A stretch of 64,000 nucleotides of DNA from Pachyseris speciosa (Eukaryota > Cnidaria > Anthozoa > Scleractinia > Pachyseridae). Both the position numbers and the translations under genes were made by a program. Location: NCBI GenBank assembly GCA_016490735.1, contig JAEMWC010000006.1, positions 64,501-128,500 on the forward strand. The letters are read 5' to 3'. Shown here in pieces: positions 32,317 to 45,000 of this stretch. Position 1 is the first letter of the stretch. The number at the start of each line of letters is the position of its first letter. The notes under the pieces were generated by a model. That model did no database searches, was not told where the DNA came from, and worked only from the letters and a program-made list of their open reading frames with translations.

Positions 32317-33871
32317 TATGGCAAGCCGTTTGTAGCAAAATTCAATCCTTGAAATATATGTTTAATCCACCAAATATTGGTTTAATTTAAACTAGTGAAA
32401 ATTCATTCAATCCATAATCCATCAAATATTGGTTTAATTTAAACCTGTGAAAATTCATTCAATCCATAATCCACCAAATATTGGTTTAATTTAAACCCGT
32501 GAAAAGTCATTCAATCTAATCGTAAATATAAATTTTCATTCAATTCAATTTTTTAATTATTATCATTTAATCCAATGCCTTGAGTTTTGATTCAATCCAA
32601 ACCTTGAAATATCTGTTTAACCCATTGGCACCCGTGCCGGCCAAAACCGGCCGTAAAATACTCCCATGCTTCAAAACATTGCAACTTTCTCAATAGCACG
32701 AATATTGCCTTAACTGTTAGTTGTGAGCACGAAATGGAATGCCCTTTAAATTTGGGTATCTAATAAATGCAAGAAACGTAGCGATTTTTACCAAATATGG
32801 CCTTTTGAGTTTGGACAAGAACGAAACTGGCCGTTTTTAACGTCAAAGAGAAACAACAAAAATGCCCCTTTTTGCCTTCATGTTTTTTAGGGAAATCATC
32901 GTCCAAAAACCAAAATTCAACCATCATAACAAAATTCAGTCCTTTTTCTAGCTTAGAAATGACTTTTTTTGTTCATATTCTTCTCCCGAGCGTAGATACA
33001 GCCTTTTGTTCCAGTGCATTCGGGCCTTTCCGACATTTTCAACATCTTGAGCGCATTGCATGCTGGGAACTAACGAGAATTTTTGACAGCGCTCGTTCCT
33101 TCCCCCAATTCTTTCACATAGCCACTCCGACCTACCGCCAAAATTTCCTGCTCGTGGTCATCTTCAGTACACAGAAATTCCAAAATATGTGGCGGTAGGT
33201 CGAGAAATTCATCAATAGTCGAGTCCCAAAGGTACTAAGTGTTCGACCGGCCAAATTCCCAGTTCGTCGAGTAACAAGCCAAATTCAACAACAAAGTACA
33301 TCACCTTGCTCGATTCTTTGAGAAAGTGGACTCTTAGCTACCGTCACGCTTAATGATGCTCATCAGGCAGCCGCTAAAGATGAAAAATGGCTGTAAATTT
33401 AGCAGAAATCGCAAGCAAACCGAACTTGGGCCATTGTTGTCGCTTCACGGATAAAAAATAGCTACGTCAAAATGACGTTTTTAGAAACCTTGAGCCTCCA
33501 GTGGCTTAGGACAGCACCACTTTTCCCTGGTAGTTCAAATAAAGAGTCACGAATTGCTATTCATCGTTTATATGTGGAAAATCACTCCGAAAATGTAAAA
33601 ACCTGCGGTAGTCAATGGGTTAAACAGATATTTCAAGGTTTGGATTGAATCAAAACTCAAGGCATTGGATTAAATGATAATAATTAAAAAATTGAATTGA
33701 ATGAAAATTTATATTTACGATTAGATTGAATGACTTTTCACGGGTTTAAATTAAACCAATATTTGGTGGATTATGGATTGAATGAATTTTCACAGGTTTA
33801 AATTAAACCAATATTTGGTGGATTAAACATATATTTCAAGGATTAAATTTTGCTACAAACGGCTTGCCATA
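32317..33871. mobile_element. element B: fold-back TIR element carrying a piggyBac-type MITE at its centre
   Basis: The ends TATGGCAAGCCGTTTGTAGC and its complement start arms of about 250-300 bp that mirror each other, with repeated AAACCAATATTTGGTGGATT words. CCCTAG is duplicated outside (32311-32316 and 33872-33877), a 6-bp target duplication. Without the central 999-bp MITE, B would be about 550 bp and almost fully palindromic. No coding capacity is seen. Confidence 0.87.
32621..33619. mobile_element. piggyBac-type MITE, copy in element B
   Basis: It starts CCCATTGGCACCCGTGCCGG, ends CAATGGG, and is flanked by TTAA (32617-32620 and 33620-33623). A TTAA target with CCC-initial ends is the piggyBac hallmark. 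It sits in CTGTTTAAACAG, the exact centre of element B. Confidence 0.82.
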
Positions 33872-33877
33872 CCCTAG

Positions 33878-34022
33878 CCATTCCAAACAACACATGTCGA
33901 TCTCAGGCCTTTCCCTACATCACGTTACCACAGAAAGCCGTAAAAATCTCGAGCAAAAACTGATCTTTCAAATCGGCATTCTTAATCCCCACAGTATCAA
34001 CGAGCGCTTTTCATTCAATTAA
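33878..34022 (+). pseudogene. Penelope-like element, GIY-YIG C-terminus with stop
   Basis: After element B the frame reads HSKQHMSISGLSLHHVTTES, RKNLEQKLIFQIG and ILNPHSINERFSFN, then TAA at 34020-34022. E-x(n)-R-x-x-x-E-Q-K-x-I-F-x-[IL]-G...N-P-x-G/S-I-N-x-R matches the C-terminal end of Penelope-like GIY-YIG domains. The sequence beyond the stop corresponds to the element's 3' region. Confidence 0.87.
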
Positions 34023-34110
34023 TTTATTCCTGTTTTTCACGTTACCATGTTACCACCAACAGCGTAGCTCCATTTTCAGTATATAAACCATATACAACCC
34101 ACAATTCCTC

Positions 34111-34160
34111 GATTCGCTCCGACGAAGGGCTAACCCTCGAAACGTCAGCTTTTCGAATCC
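34111..34160 (+). ncRNA. degenerate hammerhead-like motif downstream of the Penelope-like ORF
   Basis: The order is CCGACGA (34119-34125), a GGG/CCC stem with loop CTAA, then CGAAACGTC (34138-34146). GATTCG and CGAATC can pair outside, with GCT/AGC next to the core. Hammerhead ribozymes need CUGANGA, and here the U is C, so activity is unlikely. Penelope-like elements are known to carry minimal hammerhead motifs, which fits the position. Confidence 0.45.
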
Positions 34161-34191
<31 letters not shown>

Positions 34192-34223
34192 CGTTGATAA
34201 ACCAAATTTTCGTGTTTCACTCC

Positions 34224-34269
<46 letters not shown>

Positions 34270-34283
34270 TTGAAAAAAATTCA

Positions 34284-34355
34284 GGCTTGTACGGGATTCA
34301 AACCCATGACCTCTGCGATACCGGTGCAGCGCTCTACCGACTGAGCTAACAAGCC
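34284..34355 (-). tRNA. tRNA-like unit (anticodon position GGT, Thr-like), possibly a SINE head
   Basis: The 72 nt fold as a cloverleaf: acceptor GGCTTGT/ACAAGCC, D arm GCTC/GAGC, anticodon arm CTGCA/CGCAG, T arm ATGGG/CCCGT with loop TTTGAAT. The anticodon position reads GGT. The base before it is C rather than the near-invariant T, and the anticodon stem has a C-A mismatch. A T-run follows (TTTTTTT near 34273). The flanking repeat 34410-34590 and the related copy at 15893 make a SINE-type tRNA derivative as likely as a working tRNA gene. Confidence 0.6.
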
Positions 34356-34600
34356 ATCTGGGAGCTGGTAGTTCTGTTGGTTCGTAATATACCCGTGAGT
34401 GGTGAATATATGAGAATGAATATATGAAAATCATATATTTGAACTGCGGATTAATGATTTTCATATATTCATTCTCGTAAGTAAAAAAATGTGACTGATC
34501 ATCGCAGTTATGAACACTACTTAAGCAGTAGTGAAAATAAAGCCTTAATCCGCAGTTCAAATATATGATTTTCATATATTCATTCTCATACTACTGTATA
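34356..34600 (-). repeat. inverted AT-rich repeat adjoining the tRNA-like unit
   Basis: TGAATATATGAAAATCATAT followed by TTGAACTGCGGATTA occurs near 34417-34453 and again inverted at about 34546-34590. Between them lies TGACTGATCATCGCAGTTAT, which also occurs near 28706. It is probably the body of the tRNA-derived SINE family. Confidence 0.6.
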
Positions 34601-35276
34601 TGTTGTAGTTATTCGAACGACAGTCAGATCTATCCCAGGTGCGACAGAGGACGTTAAACAAAACAACACAAAAGCGAAATAAACAGGTTTGGATAATGAG
34701 AGGTTATAGTTTCCTGTACTTGGCTCTGTCTACTGTAGTCTAGGCCTGCTAAAAACCTGTTTAGAATACCAGTATCTTAGGTGGTACTGCATTTCCTTGT
34801 CGCATTTTGTATTTCTTCCCTTCAAAAAGGTTGTGAAAAGATGTAAATGATGGACCAGTGTACACATCCAATTATCATGGCTGTACCACAACCCCCTTTT
34901 CAAGCAAGTTCTATAAACCTTTCCGTGATCAGCTATCTTCAACAAGTTAGAATTTCCTTGTGTGCATGTCGATGGCAGTCAAGACTTTTCCTTAAAATGC
35001 AAATCTGATGGGTAACTGTTGGTAAACTGAGTATGGGTATATGAAAATGACATATTTGAGCTGCGGATTAAAGTTGTTGGTAAACTCTACACCAACAGCT
35101 CAACCACAGATTACCAACGGCAACTCAACACCAACAAATTTTTGACTACTGTAGGCAAATTGAAAATGAGGGAATTATATCATGGTAAGTACAGTTCAAG
35201 GATCATCAGCAGGAGAATTCACTTCTTTGGATTAAATTCCCTTTTAGACTTCTAGTTAAAGAAATCAACGACCAAA
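34601..35276. other. intergenic, nothing recognised
   Basis: No exon, RNA gene or clear TIR element is visible. CTGCGGATTAAAGTTGTTGG near 35061 is a small piece of the neighbouring repeat. Confidence 0.5.
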
Positions 35277-35292
35277 ACATATTAATTTGAAG

Positions 35293-35298
35293 TTTATT
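35293..35298 (-). terminator. AATAAA poly(A) signal of the VDAC gene
   Basis: On the minus strand AATAAA lies 179 bases past the VDAC stop codon and is followed by a TG-rich stretch (TATGTTTTGGTCG). This gives a 3' UTR of about 200 nt. It is the only clear signal at a sensible distance. Confidence 0.7.
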
Positions 35299-35476
35299 CA
35301 AAACAAAATAATTGCATACAAGCCTGACTTTACATGCACTCTAGCTTTAAAAGCAATTCCACCATAAAGTTCGGAAGCATTCTCACACTGGATGAAAAAA
35401 CACTAAATTCCCATACTCATTGCACTGATTTGCATGGCAGTTTAAAATAATGACAGAACAGTACACTGCTAATTTA

Positions 35477-35626
35477 CTAGGCTTCTAAGTCCAGACCCAA
35501 ACCAATCTTGTGTCCACCTTGATTGAGGTTCTTGGCATCAATCAGTGAAGACAGAGTGACCTTGATTCCATCACGCAGACGCTGAGTATAGGCCAGTCCC
35601 ACCTGGCTGGTGTTATTCACTTTGGT
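35477..35626 (-). CDS. VDAC: VDAC exon 11 (last coding exon)
   Basis: 150 bp encoding [20 protein letters not shown] then [15 protein letters not shown] and [13 protein letters not shown], with stop TAG at 35479-35477. This is the closing beta strand and eukaryotic porin signature. Confidence 0.97.
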   Translation of the reverse strand, partial: TKVNNTSQVGLAYTQRLRDGIKVTLSSLIDAKNLNQGGHKIGLGLDLEA

Positions 35627-38600
35627 CTGAAAAGAAGAGAGTTACAAGTTAGAATGGTAAAATGTTTTCACAGGCTGGCCAACAACAAAAAAAAGAAAAA
35701 AAAAACGTGGTTCAACATCAATTTATTTAATCTTGATAGCATGAGGAGTGGTTGCCCAGTCTCCCGAGCCAAGAATCCATTTTTAAACATTTTATTCAAA
35801 AACATTTCATGTAAAAATATTCCTTCACATATTCTGTGATGCTGCGATGCTGTTCACTTTACTGTGTAAGGTGTGGCAATGGTTATAATCACTACACACT
35901 AGTGTATAACATTGGAAAAGTCAATGTACCATAAGTCACACTGACCTGTATTTGAAACATTCAAATGAGCATTGACATTTTTCTTCATAATTTCAGAATT
36001 TGAATGGATTATTGAACACTTCTCTAGAAAACTCTCTGATATGCAGGAATTTACTGAAGAAATAATTTCACTGTAGGCAATACAAAAATTTTATAGCTCA
36101 TAATTTTCAAATACAACATTGTTTTACATATGTATGTTGAAGTTCAATTTTATCCTTGGTACAATTTGTTCTTGTGTATGATAACGTAAGACAATGAGTA
36201 CAAAACAAAGGAAAATGAAAACTGAACCAAGGATAAAATTGAACCACAACATATATACAATGAGGGCTGCTTTCCAGCTTTCCGTTTTCAACAAACTAGA
36301 GAAATTCCCATGGAAATGACAGTGATCAAGGCTGACAACGTAGACATGACTGCTATGGAATCACTTACCCTAATAGATGTATCCTTATCAATATCATACT
36401 TGCAACCAACTTGGAATGAAGTGCTGCTGCTTCCAGATGCCCAGTTCAACTGTGCAGCAGCCTCGAGATTGCCGTTGATCTAAAGACGAAGAAAAGACAT
36501 CACAGGTCACAGCCTTTGAAAAGAGAGAAGCAACAAAACATTCATTGCAAAACTTGTCAAACTGAGGCAAATATGAACGAAAACCTAAGTAACACACCTT
36601 GTGGTAAATTGCTCCAGTGAATCTAGAAGCATCATTCCTAGAAAAAAAAAAAAAGAGAGAAAAAAGAATGCATCACATATGGTGCCTTTTTACTTGTGAC
36701 ATGGTTAACAAACAGGGATATGGGAGTTTGAGATGTTGTTCAAGGTAGCAAGAGGTCCCACAACTTCACTGTTCAATCTTATGATAAACTACTCCACCTG
36801 AATGACTGTTGATTAGCTTCAGCTCCAGCTGTTGCGGCAAACAAATTAAAATACATTTCAAATGTCATTTACAAAAGATGTTTAAAAGTTTCAGATACAA
36901 TGTACTCTCAGATAAAAATTTATCTCAACTGACTTTACATGTAGATTGAAAGAATGAAAGAATGAAACTTTATTGAACACTCCCCTGAGGGGCTTTTCGG
37001 TGATCAATACATCATGTTAAAAGCCTAAGATAAAATAAATTAATGTATATATAAAAATGATATATAAAAGGGAGAAAATTAATGCCCAGAAGTCCAATAT
37101 CTAAAAAATGTATAATAACATTTGCTTTAGTTTACATTTAAAAACTTCATGATTTTTACTTAGTTTAACATCTTTATCTATAAGCTGACAGCTCTGTACT
37201 GGAATGACCACTGACCGGTGGCTGTTCTTGTACAGTAAGTTCTTGTTATTTTCCTTTTTGGCAAGGATGTTTAACATTTTCAACACCATTTTAACCCATT
37301 GGCGCCCGTGCCGGCCAAAACTGGCCACACAAGACTCCAATGCTTCAAAACATTGCAACTTTCTCAATCGCATGAATATTGCCTTAACTGTCAGTTGTGA
37401 GCACGAAATGGAATGTCCTTTAAATTTGCATATATATAATAAACATAATTATATAATAAATGCAAGAAACAGTGATTTTTACCAAATATGGCCTTTTGAG
37501 TTTGGACAAGAACAACACTGACCATTTTTAACGTCAAAGAGAAGCGACGAAAATGCCCCTTTTTGCCTTTATGTTTTTTAAAGAAATAATCGTCGAAAAA
37601 CCAAACTTCAACCATCATAACAAAATTCAGTCCTTGTTCTAGCTTAGAAATGACTTTTTGTTCATATTCTTCTCCTGAGCGTAGATACAGCCTTTTGTTC
37701 CAGTGCATTTGAGCCTTCCCGCCATTTTCAACATCTTGACCACACTGCATGCTGGGAAATAACAAGAATTTTTGACAGCACCCATTCCCTCCCCCAGTTC
37801 TTTCACATATAAAAACATCTTGACCACATTGCATGCTGGGAAATAACAAGAATTTTTGACAGCACCCATTCCTTCCCCCAGTTCTTTCACATATAAACTA
37901 AGTCTACAGCCACTCTTTTATCTTAAGTAACGCATTCATTTTTAAATACACCATTTTGCTAATGCTCAGTTCCTGGTAAATTGTGGGTAGATCCAGTCCT
38001 TTGTGGGGGCAAACAGCCATTTTAGGACGTACAGTAATTTGAAATTGTAATTTTGACCGTTTGCCCCCACAAAGGACTGGATCTACCCACAATTCACCGG
38101 GAACTGATCATTAGCAAAATGGTGTAATGTAATGCCATGTTATCTCAGCCCTTGCATTTGACAAAAAAAGTGGTGTTATACTCACACAGAATTGTGGATG
38201 TTGAAATCATCTGATCGGTAACCAAATGAAAAGTTGTTGGCAATTAACTTGGACTTGGCAGTGTCGTAGGCGGCTTGATAACCAGCAATCCAGCCTTCAT
38301 ATCTGCAAACCCGAGAAAGAAATCATTGCGACTATTCAAATTGAAATTGTCCTAAAGTGATGACGTCACAAAAACTATAATTTGTGAAATTATGGGATTT
38401 GTTCAGATGTTAAGAAAGAACAGCAACCTCGTTCCCAGGGTCTCTCCTCTTCCCACCCTCTGGAACGTAGAGAAGAGACCCTGGATGAGGTGGGTCACGT
38501 GTCACAAGACAATTGAAGACATTAGGGAGGGGTCCTTATATTTCAATATTTTGTTGCCATTTGTTTTGTCACAATCCAAGTGAGGCTTTCGTGTTCTCTA

Positions 38601-38975
38601 CTTGCAGACAATTTTATGCAGTCAAAACAAACTTTCTGCCGGTCGACTGGGTTCTGGGAAAGTCATCGCCTTCAAAACAATTCTCATCCATTGGAACTAA
38701 AAAAAAAAGCTCAAAAAGCTTTCGATCACGACACTGGTTTAGTATGGAAAGGCGAGCATGGAGTGATGCGAAACGCAACTTCAATTTAGTTTTTTATCTG
38801 ATATAAAGAATAGCATGTTCCCGACCTGGTTGAGACGGCATATGAGAAAGATCCAGACATGCACAGCCGTTATAAGAGTCCTAATATGCCCATGGACTCT
38901 TCATGGTTGCTGTGTAAAAGTTTCGTTTTCATTCGCTAACAGTTAAAGTATTGACGCATCCGAATTAATGCTGTA

Positions 38976-39010
<35 letters not shown>

Positions 39011-42000
39011 GGCCTATCCGTTAAACAGAAGAAACCGTTTATAATCCGTTTGTTATCTGTTTAAACGGTTCATGAAAACCGTTTTAATCATTTGGCAAAC
39101 CGTTTAACGGTAACATCAAACCATTCGAACAGCTTTCATAACCGTTTGTGAAATTTTCGCATCCGTTAAAACAACAACAGCTGTCCGTTAATAAAAATCT
39201 TTAACATTCGTTTAAACGAAAAGGGCTATCCATTGATAAAAATCTGAACATCTGTTGAAATGCTAATCACTAGTATCCGTTAAAACGGCAGCACTATTCG
39301 AGGCGCCACGCAGCTCTCGGAACAGTTCACAGGATTGGCTGAGAAAACAATAAACAAACAACAGAAACAATGGACCCTAGCCCTGAAATAATGGAGCTGT
39401 GTGGTAATAAGAACCAATGAAATAAGAGGTTACTGAGAGGTGCGTGGCATCTGCACTATTCAACATCCTTCTGAACGGCAAAGAAAAAAATCAAACAGAA
39501 GCTGTGAACAAGGGGTTCGAACAGTCAGAATTTACCTTGAATACTGGAATGACTGACAAGTAACAACCGATGAACAGGTAAAGAGCATCACGACAAGTAC
39601 TGAAAAAAATATTTCTCCCGTTCTAGTGAAGGTAAATCGATCATTCAACCGGTGAAATACTCTCTATTTATAGGAAGGGAGTTTTATCAAAGTTTCCTTG
39701 ATGCACTTGGTAGTTTTTTCTGCAAGGGAAAGTTTTATCTTTTGACAATCACCAACAAGTCCACAGCTGTTATTGTTTAATTCTTACGCTTCACAGCAAG
39801 TATGGAAAAAATTCTCCGCTTCTAGTTGAGATAAATCGATCATTCAAATGGAGAAATACTATCTATTTATAGGTAGGGAGTTTTATCAAAGTTTCCTGGA
39901 TGCGCCGTGTAGTTTTTCTGCAAGGGTAATTTTTGTCTTTTGCCACGAGCTGACAAGACCATTCTGACAGCTGTTATTATTTTCTTACGTGTCACAGTAA
40001 GTACCGGAAAAAATATTTCTCCGGTTCTACTTGGGATAAATCGGTGATTGAAACGGTGAAATACTCTCCATTTATAGGTAGGGAGTTTTATCAAAGTTTT
40101 CTTGATGCGCTGTATAGTTTTTCTGCAAAGGAAAGTTTTCTCTCCCCAGCACAGCTTCCAGCGAAAATTGTTGGGAACATTGGTCACCTTTGACACCTCA
40201 AGAACACCCACGACCATCTCTCATAAATTTCTTGACTTTCGATACTATTTCGTCATTCTCAGCTTGATCAAAATTTGCCTCAGTAGATTCCGCCATTTTT
40301 GGATTGATATAAATCAAGAGAAGACAGTCGAGTAGTCACCTTGATTGACAACGCATTCATCGAAGTGGTGATTGGCTGATTAGATCGACAGTCAAAACAA
40401 ATAACATCGTTACCTGGTTACGGACATGTCACGTATAGAGTGAGACTGGGACGAGAGTGAACGTTTACTTCGCCATATTCGCTGTACTGTTTATGCCCTG
40501 GTTTATGTTTTACATCGAGTGACAAACTGTCTCAAACATTAAAGAAAACTTCCAATGTTTGCCAGTGCACTGATTGAAGAAACAGTGAAAACACTGCGGC
40601 TATTCATGCTTCACAGGAATCTTTACGGTAAGCACCTCTGTTATTTCTCTCTCGCCTCAAGCTCCCTGTCTCGTGCTTCGTGCTTGATGTCTTGTGCTTC
40701 ACACTCAGCTAAATAAATGCCCGTTATACAGGCTACATTCAGGGATTATTTTCTGTTTCTTCACTAGCCGTTAATGTTCCATAATTATCCATTTTCCATG
40801 ACCGCCCATTAAAACCATCCTGCCCATCTGTTTTAACGTTTTGCATGAATGGCCATTTAAACGATTTTTACCCATACTTTTAATTAACGTTTTGTTTAAC
40901 CGTTTAAACACTTTAGTCCATCCGTTTGAAAATTGTTCTTGGCCATTAAAACGCTTTAGCCTTTCCATTTAAAATGTGTGCCTGGCTGTTAAAACGACCT
41001 AGGAAACAAGTTTAACGCTTTTGATATCCATTTGAACCCGTTTCTCAGCCATGCGTTTTACCCATTTTAACGGATAGCCATTAGTGTATGTTTTCCCATG
41101 TGAGGTCACAAATCAACGTGGTGTGGTAGATTTGAGAAGATCGAATGATAATCATTTCCTGTTAAATGCGCCTCTGATTTTCATGGTCAAAGCTTTGGAT
41201 CTTTGACAGCCTCTGAAAAATATAGCTCATTTATTTCTTCTTCTTTCCGAGCCACTTAAACCAAAATATAAATTTCGAGGAAACTTCAGCTGACAAAATG
41301 CTTGTTGTGTTAACCTCTTGGCAAAGGAGTGGCTGTTTTGTTTTGTGGTACGCAAAATTTTGGCGTCTGTGGTGCTGTTTGGCTTACCAACTGAAAATTG
41401 ACCACCGTGTCAAAGCAAATTGAGGAATTGTGTACAACCCTTCGCTCTGACAAAGGGATAGTGATCTGAAGCCGTTATAAATGTAATCATTTAGCGTGCA
41501 AATGTTTACTTGTGTTGTTAGAAATTAATATTTACCTATCACTTTAAGCCTTGATCCGGACTAGTTACCCTTTAGCCATTCACAACTTTTGTTTTGCCTT
41601 TCAGCCGTTGCACAAGCCGACGCCTTGTAATTTGGTTTTGGCGGCTGAGGATTTACATGTATCATGATTTATCCCACTCGACATGGTCCGTGCTTCGAGG
41701 ATAACGCGCTTCGTTGGCTTTCGGTACTTTTCCGTTCTCCCCTAGGCTCAGGAGAGACAACTTTCACACTAACCCGCCCCTCCCTCGACTTGTTTATTTG
41801 TAATCTCCCAGATTCTGGGAGACACATGACCAGCCTCAACCAGGGTCTCTTCTCTCTTGCTCCAGGGGGCAGGAAGAGGAGATACCCTGGGAACGAGGTT
41901 GAAAGAAGACACTAAAAAGGCCTACTTGCCAAGAATCAGGATTTTCTTACAGTTTGAGAGCAAGATATTAGCACCGCTATGCTCTGCTGACTCTATACAA

Positions 42001-45000
42001 ATCCCTCTAAATTTTACTGAGTTTGTAATGTTATGAACCAAATAAAATTTAGAAGGATTTGTATGGAGTCAGCAGAGCATAACGGTGCTAATATCCCAGA
42101 GCCAATTTGAATTTATGTGCTGATTTTTTGGCTAGTTAACATTTTTCATCTCACTCTCTCTGAAAATATGGACAAATCCCATAATTTCAAAAATTCAAAT
42201 ATTTGTGACGTCACATTTTAGGACTCTATTTTCCCCACCTAGAACAACAAGTTGTCTGGACAATAAAGCAACCAGGTGAATCAGAACTTAATTTCACTTC
42301 ACACACTTACCCCACTACTGCTGATGCTTGCACAGCTGGTCCAGCAAAATCAAAGTCAACATCTGCAGTCCCGTGGAAATAATCCTGCTTGTAAGCACTC
42401 TTTATCTTGGCTGACTTCTTACTAAATTACAGACAAAGGTAATGACAAGACAGCTTTACTCTCTTTAGTTAAAAAAATTATGAATTATTATGGGAGGACA
42501 AGAGGGAACGAAAAGGACCTTCAGTTTTCAGTATACAGGTTCGTCATCATCATCATCATCATCATCATCATTTTCACAAATCACATGAAAACAACACTTC
42601 AGTTATTGTCGAAATCCATCCAAGTGTAAACACACAGAATCAGACGTAGCATTATCATCCACCAACAAAGCATGTCAAGTTGAATGTGCATTAAGGATCC
42701 CTTTAGCATTCTTTTTTTCAGACATCACTCACTCTACTGACAAGAATTCACCTAACGAAGCTTCAAATCTCACAATTTTGTTGGCTTGAAAGATGAAAAT
42801 CATGATTGTTACAAACACAAAACGATGCAAACATTTTTTTCTGGAAGTTTACAAAATAAAATGTAGTCTGCTTCACTTTCTTTTAACAGCAGTTCACACT
42901 TGAAAATAAGTGGACTCTACATAATTACTTTCATATTTTCTCACAACTCACCCAGTGTTTGGTGCAAAGCTGGCATCAAATTCCAACTTGAGTCCCTTTG
43001 CTATCTGTTACACAAAGGAAAACAATCAAATTTTAAAACCAATCCCAAAAGAGATGTGTAACACGCAAGTACTCTGCTTTCTTGTCTGTGATTGCTGCAA
43101 TCCAAATCACATGTATGCTTGGAAAAGGGCTATCATTGACACTCCTGAACTGGCTAAAATGACTGAGAAGCTAGAGCAAAAGGTCCAACTTGCCTTTGTT
43201 TAAAAATAAAGACAACACACATGGGAAAATTACTTTCTTTAGTTTACAAGCAGTTACTCTTCATATGCAGCTTGATTCTTCAGTGCCTAATGAAAGCCCT
43301 GGACTACTTTACAACTGAATAACCATGACCACAGAATAGAAGGTCCATTAGTATAGTTACCTGGTCTTCTACAGTGATATTTGTGGTTAAAACATTGTCT
43401 GTTGTCCACTTATCAGAAAAGGTGACACCTGTAAAACCAAAGGAAAAAGGTTACAGGTAAGTCAGTAAAAACAGAAAAGCTCAGAAAATGTTAATCTAAG
43501 AACTCAGAAGGCATTAATTTTAACTCCACTAAACACTTGCTCTGGAAACAAGGGCTTTCAGATTGTATTACAGTCAAACCTTGATTATCCAGGCTTGCTG
43601 TCCAGATAATCGATAGTCCAGATAATCGAAAAAATTTGAATATTAATGAGACAAAATAAAACTGAATTAATTAGGAATTGGAATTTGATATGATGGCGTC
43701 TTGTATCACACAAATGAACTTCATGCTTAACTTTGGTCTAAAACATTTCCCTCTGAAAGGAAGACAAACATGTGACTAATGCTCTTTTCTATTACCTAAA
43801 TTAAAAAGAAATCATAATGATAGTTTCTGGGGATCTTCATCATGCCTTGTATATAATTCATGAAAAAATCAGATAATCGAGGTTCAAGTGTACCCAGGCT
43901 GTAAACCCCACAGGTGGCTAGCATGTTACTTCTGTCTATAAAAGCATTACTTGATTGAACATTTCAGGTATTGACAACAAGAAAATAATATATTATTTTT
44001 GGACATAAGATGTTTTGATGCATAAACAAATTCTCCCAATTGGTACTGTGAGAAATATATGAAGAACTGTAATGAGAAGGCACATATTAACCAAGGAGCT
44101 TCTATGGTGAGAAGTTGCATTAATTTAGTCTGCATGCTTTAACCAGCAGATGGCTGTTTCCACACAGGGTATATCTTCTTCTATACTTCAAATCAAATGT
44201 TTCCTGGTTATTAACCCACTGGCGCCCGTGCCGGCCAAAACCGGCCGCACAAGACTCCCATGCTTCAAAACCTTGTAACTTTCTCAATCGCATGAATATT
44301 ACCTTAACTGTCAGTTGTGAGCATGAAATGGGATGTCCTTTAAATTTGGATATCCAATAAACGCAAGAAACGTAGCAATGTTTACCAAATATGGCCTTTT
44401 GAGTTTGGAAAAGAACAAAACGTCAAAGAGAAACCACGAAAATGCCCCTTTATGTTTTTTAAAGAAATCATCATCAGAAAACCAAACTTCAACCATCATA
44501 ACAAAATTCAGTCCTTGTTCTAGCTTTTTTTGTTCATATTCTTCTCCCGAGCGTAGATACAGCCTTTTGTTCCAGTGCATTCAGGCCTTTCCACCATTTT
44601 CAACATCTCGACCGCATTGCATGCTGGGAAATAACGAGAATTTTTGACAGCGCCTGTTCCTTCCCCCAATTCTTTCACATATAAAAAAGTCTACAGCCAC
44701 TCCGCCCTACTGCCAAAAAGTCCTGCTTGTGGTCATCTTCAGTGCTCACAAATTCCAAAATATGCGGCCGTAGGTCGAGAAATTCATCAATAGTCGAGTC
44801 CCAAAGGTACTAAGTGCCCGACCGGCCAAATTCCCAGTTAGTCGAGTAACAAGCCAAATTCGACAACAAAGTACATCACCTTGCTCGCTTCTTTGAGAAA
44901 GTGGACTCTTAGCTACCGTCACGCTTAATGATGTTCATCAGGCAGCCACTAAAGATGAAAAATGGCTGTAAACTTAGCAAAAATCGCAAGCAACCGAACT

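Larger units (their letters stand above)
38349..42224. mobile_element. element D: old 3.9-kb TIR element in VDAC intron 6
   Basis: GTCCTAAAGTGATGACGTCA and an imperfect complement at 42172-42224 share TGACGTCACAAA and AAATTATGGGATTTGT. The ends are clearly diverged and no target duplication is evident. It contains element C, two short CAACCTCGTTCCCAGGG MITEs (about 38426-38491 and 41834-41911, in opposite orientation) and the palindrome 41963-42095. Confidence 0.6.
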
